The position numbers and the translations under genes are program-made. Below the pieces are notes generated by a model. That model had not been told where the DNA came from, did not search any database, and saw nothing but the letters and a program-made list of their open reading frames with translations. From Acanthococcus lagerstroemiae (lineage: Eukaryota; Arthropoda; Insecta; Hemiptera; Eriococcidae): a stretch of DNA of 64,000 nucleotides. Location of the stretch: assembly GCA_031841125.1 (NCBI GenBank), contig CM063113.1, forward strand, positions 58,335,211-58,399,210, in the 5' to 3' direction. Each line of letters starts with the position of its first letter. The first letter of the stretch is position 1. Positions 60,001 to 64,000 of the stretch are shown piece after piece.

Positions 60001-60749
60001 AGTGAATGTTAGAAATTGGTGAGCTGGCATCGAATCGTGTTCATTTACATTATTCGACGAGGGTAACCAGGAAACAGAATCCTATGGTTCAAAATTTACA
60101 AATGGAAAGAGAATTTCAGAGTGACCGCGTATCACCTGGAGCATTTAATGTACATATTGGTCAATCGTCAGAGGGAATGCGACAACGAATACATTTAGCC
60201 TTTTACTTACATGATGGAATAAACTTCTGGACACTTGGATGTTGAACTTCTGCTACACAGGTACCATCATAACATCATACCGATGAACAGTTACACTATC
60301 AAACTTCGAAATAAACGGTAATTACCAATGAACCGTATACAATTGATAATCAGAAGAAGCTATATCGATTGATGATGAGGATTTAACAAGGAGTAAGCAA
60401 TACAAATATAGTATTCTCACACGTTAACTAATAAAATCAAGCTACCTATCCCTATTTTCACCACTTGATTATGGTGTACTCATTTTGCTGTACGCTGTCA
60501 GTAGCTCAGTACGCTGTACTGGTGATAATTTTTAATGTTTTCAATTATATCCAAACATCAAAAGTAAGGCCGGGTACAAGCTTACAACGTACACGCTACA
60601 AGAATACCGTTTATATATTATTTATCAAATAAGGCCATAGTTTGATACTATTCTGGATCATATAAGGGTCCTTTTCATTATTATATTTCCTGAAGTCAAA
60701 TTTAAGAAACAAGGAGCTCTCAATTTTACTTGATGGCTACACTGATCAA
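57052..60749. repeat. Segmental duplication, copy 2 (contains cyclin K copy 2)
   Basis: Collinear with 49982-54201. It includes the full cyclin K transcription unit, its 3' flank and about 1 kb of 5' flank. It lacks the two well-defined insertions of copy 1, and keeps about 55 bp (around 60675-60730) missing from copy 1. The 5' flank leads directly to GPATCH2. Confidence 0.9.
57759..59471 (-). CDS. CCNK: Cyclin K, copy 2
   Basis: Seven exons of exactly the same lengths as copy 1: 59253-59471 (ATG at 59471), 59045-59176, 58864-58969, 58670-58736, 58415-58587, 58151-58333 and 57759-58078, 399 residues with no stop or frameshift. Splice sites are intact (donors GTGAGT, GTACGT, GTGAGA, GTATGC, GTTCAA, GTAAGT). 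Exons 2 and 5, cyclin-box core, are identical to copy 1 at protein level with only synonymous changes. Replacements concentrate in exon 4 ([14 protein letters not shown] against [14 protein letters not shown]) and in the Pro-rich tail (several Pro lost). It is presumably the same CDK12/13 partner. It is head to head with GPATCH2. Confidence 0.9.
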
Positions 60750-61143
60750 TGTACGTTCGTCTAAGATGATCAACAAACAAAAAAATAAACAAAAGCAGGA
60801 AACAGCTGTTGCTATTGGTTGATTAATTTAATCAAACTAATTCCCAACTTCAAAGTATTCTTGTGTTTCATCGTGTTACAAGATGAAAAATAAGTGATCA
60901 GTTTTTTTACCTAATACCCGTCTTAAAAAAGTGTGTTTCAACGTATTCCTACGTTGTGATTAATTTATTGTATCTGCACAAGTCTTCAGTATTCCCGATA
61001 TCACTCAGCTGAACTTCACAGAAAGCTGCCTCAGCATTGACGTCGTATAACGAGTAAGCTTATGGTAACTTCACGGAGCGGTAAATCAGAAGTTCTACTC
61101 GTTTTATACAACGTCCTCTATCAACCGCAGTTGAATTGCAGAG
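59472..61143. promoter_or_regulatory. Divergent region between cyclin K copy 2 and GPATCH2
   Basis: The first ~1.3 kb is duplicated upstream of cyclin K copy 1. The stretch 60750-61143 is unique and should hold the GPATCH2 promoter. An ATG at 61061 opens a frame overlapping but out of phase with the chosen GPATCH2 start, a possible uORF. Confidence 0.45.
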
Positions 61144-64000
61144 ATGTCCAACGTCAGGCGTCGATCCTGGTATACCAGAAGACGAACCAGATCAGTTGGA
61201 AGTATACGTGAGTAAATTCACCACCATCAACCAAAAATACTGATTCCATTCGAGTTGTTTAAAATTGCTTGAATCGTACATTCCAGCATTTGCATGGCAG
61301 CCACAAAATGTACTTATGGTGCATCAAACTCAAAGTGATGAAATGTGTTCCAGTAGCACATCAAAAGACAAAGACTGTCCAACCTATTACCAAGTAAATC
61401 GTCATTAATCCGACTTCTGTTTATGTTTTAAAATTAGATAGATAATTCAGCAATACTAGTTTTAAATTACTTACTCGTGTATATTATTCTTACTGTTTTA
61501 AGAGTGATTCAGATGACGTATGTAGTAGTGCCCACGATTTAGTTCCTTGTAGAATAGTGAACATGTCTTCAGTATGCGCTAACATGCCGGCTATGGAATC
61601 AGATTCCTTTAATGAAAACTCGCCGTGTCGTCGATCTACTCGAAGGTAACTGCATGCGTTTTGTCCACAAACAATAGATGATCCATCTCGCTTCCGAAGG
61701 CAAATACGATCTCAAATCTTACTAGTTCGTATCATAATTTCAGGAAACGTAAATTCAAGAGAATCGCTATGGAAGTTGAACTGTCCAACAACAGTCGATT
61801 TTATACTCAACCGCATTGCGCAGCTCAGACGTACACGAAGAAAAAACGTATAATGCGGCATGCCCTGAACTGTCAGAGTGGAGGGTACCGTATTACAATG
61901 TTACTATTACGAAATTGAATACGAACGACTGTCGAACCTTCTCGCAGTATTATTATTATTCGCGTATCCGGTCGGCAACTATTACTAAATCCCTCTGCTG
62001 TTCCAATATTTTATAAAATTTGCTACCCCAACGTCTATTTCTCCATACGATTTATTTGCAGCACATCTACCCGAGAGTGAACAATCGAAAAGGTGTTCGC
62101 CATTTTGCACTCCACCACATGCGCGTAGGTAGTTTTCTGCCATTTTCCATTCGTACAGATTGTATTTACATCGGACCACGCCATTTCTTAATCTATTTAA
62201 AGTCTTCCACTGCCTATATTCGAGGGCGTTTCCTTTAGGGAGTACCTCGTCACTGTTCCCCATTTGGAGTCGTTCAGTTTGTGCTGACCCCTGTAGTCAC
62301 AACCCTTCGATGTTCTACTCATTAATTATCCATGAAAAAGAGAAAAAATCAATTAAAATGAATAATGAGATTGGCAAGGGAAGTTTGCTATTTTTTCAAA
62401 CTTTGAAGAATTATAACTCCTTCAGTCTTTAGTACAGCCTATACATTTGCTAACGTTTTTTGTTTCTCTCGTCGAGTACTATCACCCCCTATCAGCTTAT
62501 CATACTCAGCTGGAACGCCGTGTATTTTCATTTTAGATGAAGCATTTCTTAATATTTTTGAAGAAGTAATTCAATAATTTTAATTCTTATAGAGTGCCTT
62601 GGAAAACAACCTTCAAACTTCAACCGTCGGTAGTAAATCTATAGTAAGAAAAAAGTCTCGATTGCACTCAACCCTCTTCTCCTCAGCTACAGAACTAGGG
62701 ATTCTGAAAATTTAATGTTCAGAAGTCGATTTGGAGTATGATTTATGAAAAATGAATCTTGCCACTGATGCGATGCTCGAAAGGGTAGTGTCCAGGGCTG
62801 GGGGTGCGGTGTCTCAGAGGCCACTTTGGCCTGCGTGCATCGCCATACGTCCCACCACACCATAATTCATTGTGTGAAGGAAAGGTCTACACACTTGTCC
62901 TATTTTTAGTAGTAATGGCTCCGGAGTTTCCCAAAGTGAAGGGTAAAAAAAAAGAAAATTCTTTCGACCAGTCTAGTCTTCGTGTCCATTAGCTATCAAA
63001 GAGTTGTCACGTTCCTAAAATCACCGAAGGTTTTTGTGGCGTGTAACTTCAACAGATTAGATGCTACGGGTTGCCGAAATTTCCATTAAAACCCTCTTTT
63101 GACAAAAACTAAGTGATATGTTGGGGAAAATTGTATTTTTTCCTCTCAGCCGATTCCCTAGTAGATGGCTAAGTAAAAATAGAGTTTATTTTAATCATAA
63201 TTTTGTGACAATGACCTATCGGGACTAATGATTCCTGCTGTTCTATAAAGCATAGTAGCTCTACTAGTCCTGGTTCCACTAATCTCCGTGTTTTCAGTTT
63301 ACCGGCCATTGCATATCTTGAATCATCAGTTTAATTATTAATGAAACTCAAATGTGAAATTTTATTCTAGGGCGTGGTTAAATTCCGGTAAACGGAAACG
63401 AAGCGCTAGAGAAAAACTGAAGGCTCCGTTAGATGGTGGCGAGTCTTCTGACTTGGGAAGAGATTCAAAGGTTCTAACTTTAAGTAAGCTGTCGTTAGAC
63501 GACTACCCGGACGAGCAGTTCAACTCGATGGAGGTATCATATGCGGTCACTGGTGTCAGTTCTAGTAGTATAAGTTCGTCGGGCAGTGAAACTGAAATAT
63601 ACACTAATGATGAAGGACGAGAAGGTAAGTTCGACGATTTACAGTTATTTCATTTTTCATCTGTCAAGTTATTATTCTTGTTCCGTTTTAAAGCAATGAC
63701 ACACGATGTCATTTTCATTTCCAAATTATGCAGACTTTGTGTAATTATATGCAATTCTCCGTCGCTAGACTATAACTCGTGCCAAGAACTAGGTTGAATA
63801 TTTGATCAAGAACAAAACTAAACCTTTCAGAGTATGTTGTAAAGTACAGTATGATTCTTGCCTCTCATTATTGAGCCATTTTGAATTCTTCCTGTAGGTG
63901 ATGACGAACAGAGTGACTGGATCGGTGACGTTGGTTTGGCAACCGGTGGAAGCTTCAATCAGAATGACCGCAGTGATGTGACCAGAGATGATGGAATGTA
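61144..64000 (+). CDS. GPATCH2: GPATCH2 homologue, N-terminal part (runs off window)
   Basis: Six exons seen: 61144-61207, 61287-61393, 61503-61645, 61744-61884, 63371-63624 and 63898 to the window end. MSNVRRRSWYTRRRTRS and STRRKRKFKRIAMEVE match the basic N-terminal blocks of GPATCH2 (RRRKVKRMAVDL in human). SSSISSSGSETEIYTNDEGR followed by EGDDEQSDW matches the family's conserved acidic motif almost exactly. The G-patch domain itself, which binds DEAH helicases, lies beyond the right edge. The family is nuclear and linked to RNA helicase control. The start ATG is a judgement: it gives the basic motif at the N-terminus and correct phase. Intron 4 (61885-63370) hosts a LINE remnant and a short repeat. 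Confidence 0.75.
61985..62263 (-). mobile_element. Non-LTR retrotransposon ORF tail (remnant)
   Basis: A 92-codon minus-strand frame reads LNRLRNGVVRCKYNLYEWK followed by CGGVQNGEHLFDCSL, the RLR-x-G-V and C-G-x-x-x-x-x-E-H-L-x-x-C pattern found at the C-terminus of Jockey/R1-type LINE polyproteins. It then ends in a stop. Only this tail remains, antisense in GPATCH2 intron 4. Confidence 0.7.
62761..62862 (+). repeat. Short interspersed repeat, copy C
   Basis: The best-preserved copy: GCCACTGATGCGATGCTCGA, GGGCTGGGGGTGCGGTGTCT, CAGAGGCCACTTTGG, TGCGTGCATCGCCATACG and CCCACCACACCA. It lies in GPATCH2 intron 4. No clear target duplication. Confidence 0.7.

Noticed and set aside
1..64000. CRISPR arrays, operons, restriction or defence islands
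   Set aside because: The window is intron-rich animal DNA; no regularly spaced repeats or prokaryotic gene clusters are present.

Overview
The window is eukaryotic nuclear DNA from an animal, most likely a protostome and probably an arthropod. Coding exons are short and split by GT-AG introns, the non-coding DNA is AT-rich, and the conserved proteins (TIMM9, ARPC4, SRP receptor alpha, a clan-4-type cytochrome P450) look invertebrate. No species can be named from sequence alone. Exon models were built by hand from splice sites, reading phase and remembered protein families; phases close in every model given, but UTRs are mostly undefined.

Layout, left to right: 1-4078 is repeat-bearing intergenic DNA. 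A 14-finger C2H2 protein (4079-5928, -) faces the poly(A)-RNA-binding gene ZC3H14/Nab2 (6931-15907, +). Then come a tRNA-derived SINE, a cytochrome P450 pseudogene broken by a second SINE (about 17075-18523), KTI12 (18803-20298, -), an intronless ARPC4 (21050-21556, +), a decayed PLRG1 pseudogene (21886-23720, -), SRPRA (24414-28654, +) and an apparently intact 12-exon P450 (28924-34609, -). These are followed by TIMM44 (35700-39270, -), a UPF0547/C16orf87 homologue (40054-40910, +), an SLC16 monocarboxylate transporter (42169-45259, -), TIMM9 (45906-46455, -), BORCS6 (46619-47071, -) and a second C2H2 gene (48060-49845, +). From 49982 to 60749 lies a tandem segmental duplication, each copy holding a full cyclin K gene (50858-52571 and 57759-59471, both -), with a decayed THAP-domain gene between them. 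GPATCH2 (61144 onward, +) runs off the right edge.

The genes are mostly housekeeping and functionally independent: mRNA poly(A) control and transcription (ZC3H14, cyclin K, GPATCH2), tRNA modification (KTI12), actin nucleation (ARPC4), ER targeting (SRPRA), mitochondrial import (TIMM44, TIMM9), lysosome positioning (BORCS6), transport (SLC16). Many are arranged as head-to-head pairs separated by about 0.75-1.7 kb.

No prokaryotic-type system, CRISPR array or convincing new molecular machine was found. The most informative structure is evolutionary: the recent cyclin K duplication acts as its own control, because two insertions present in copy 1 have empty sites in copy 2. Several small transposon families (8-bp-TSD hAT-like MITEs, a mariner-like MITE, a tRNA SINE and an apparently unnamed short repeat of about 100 bp) can be delimited from their target-site duplications.
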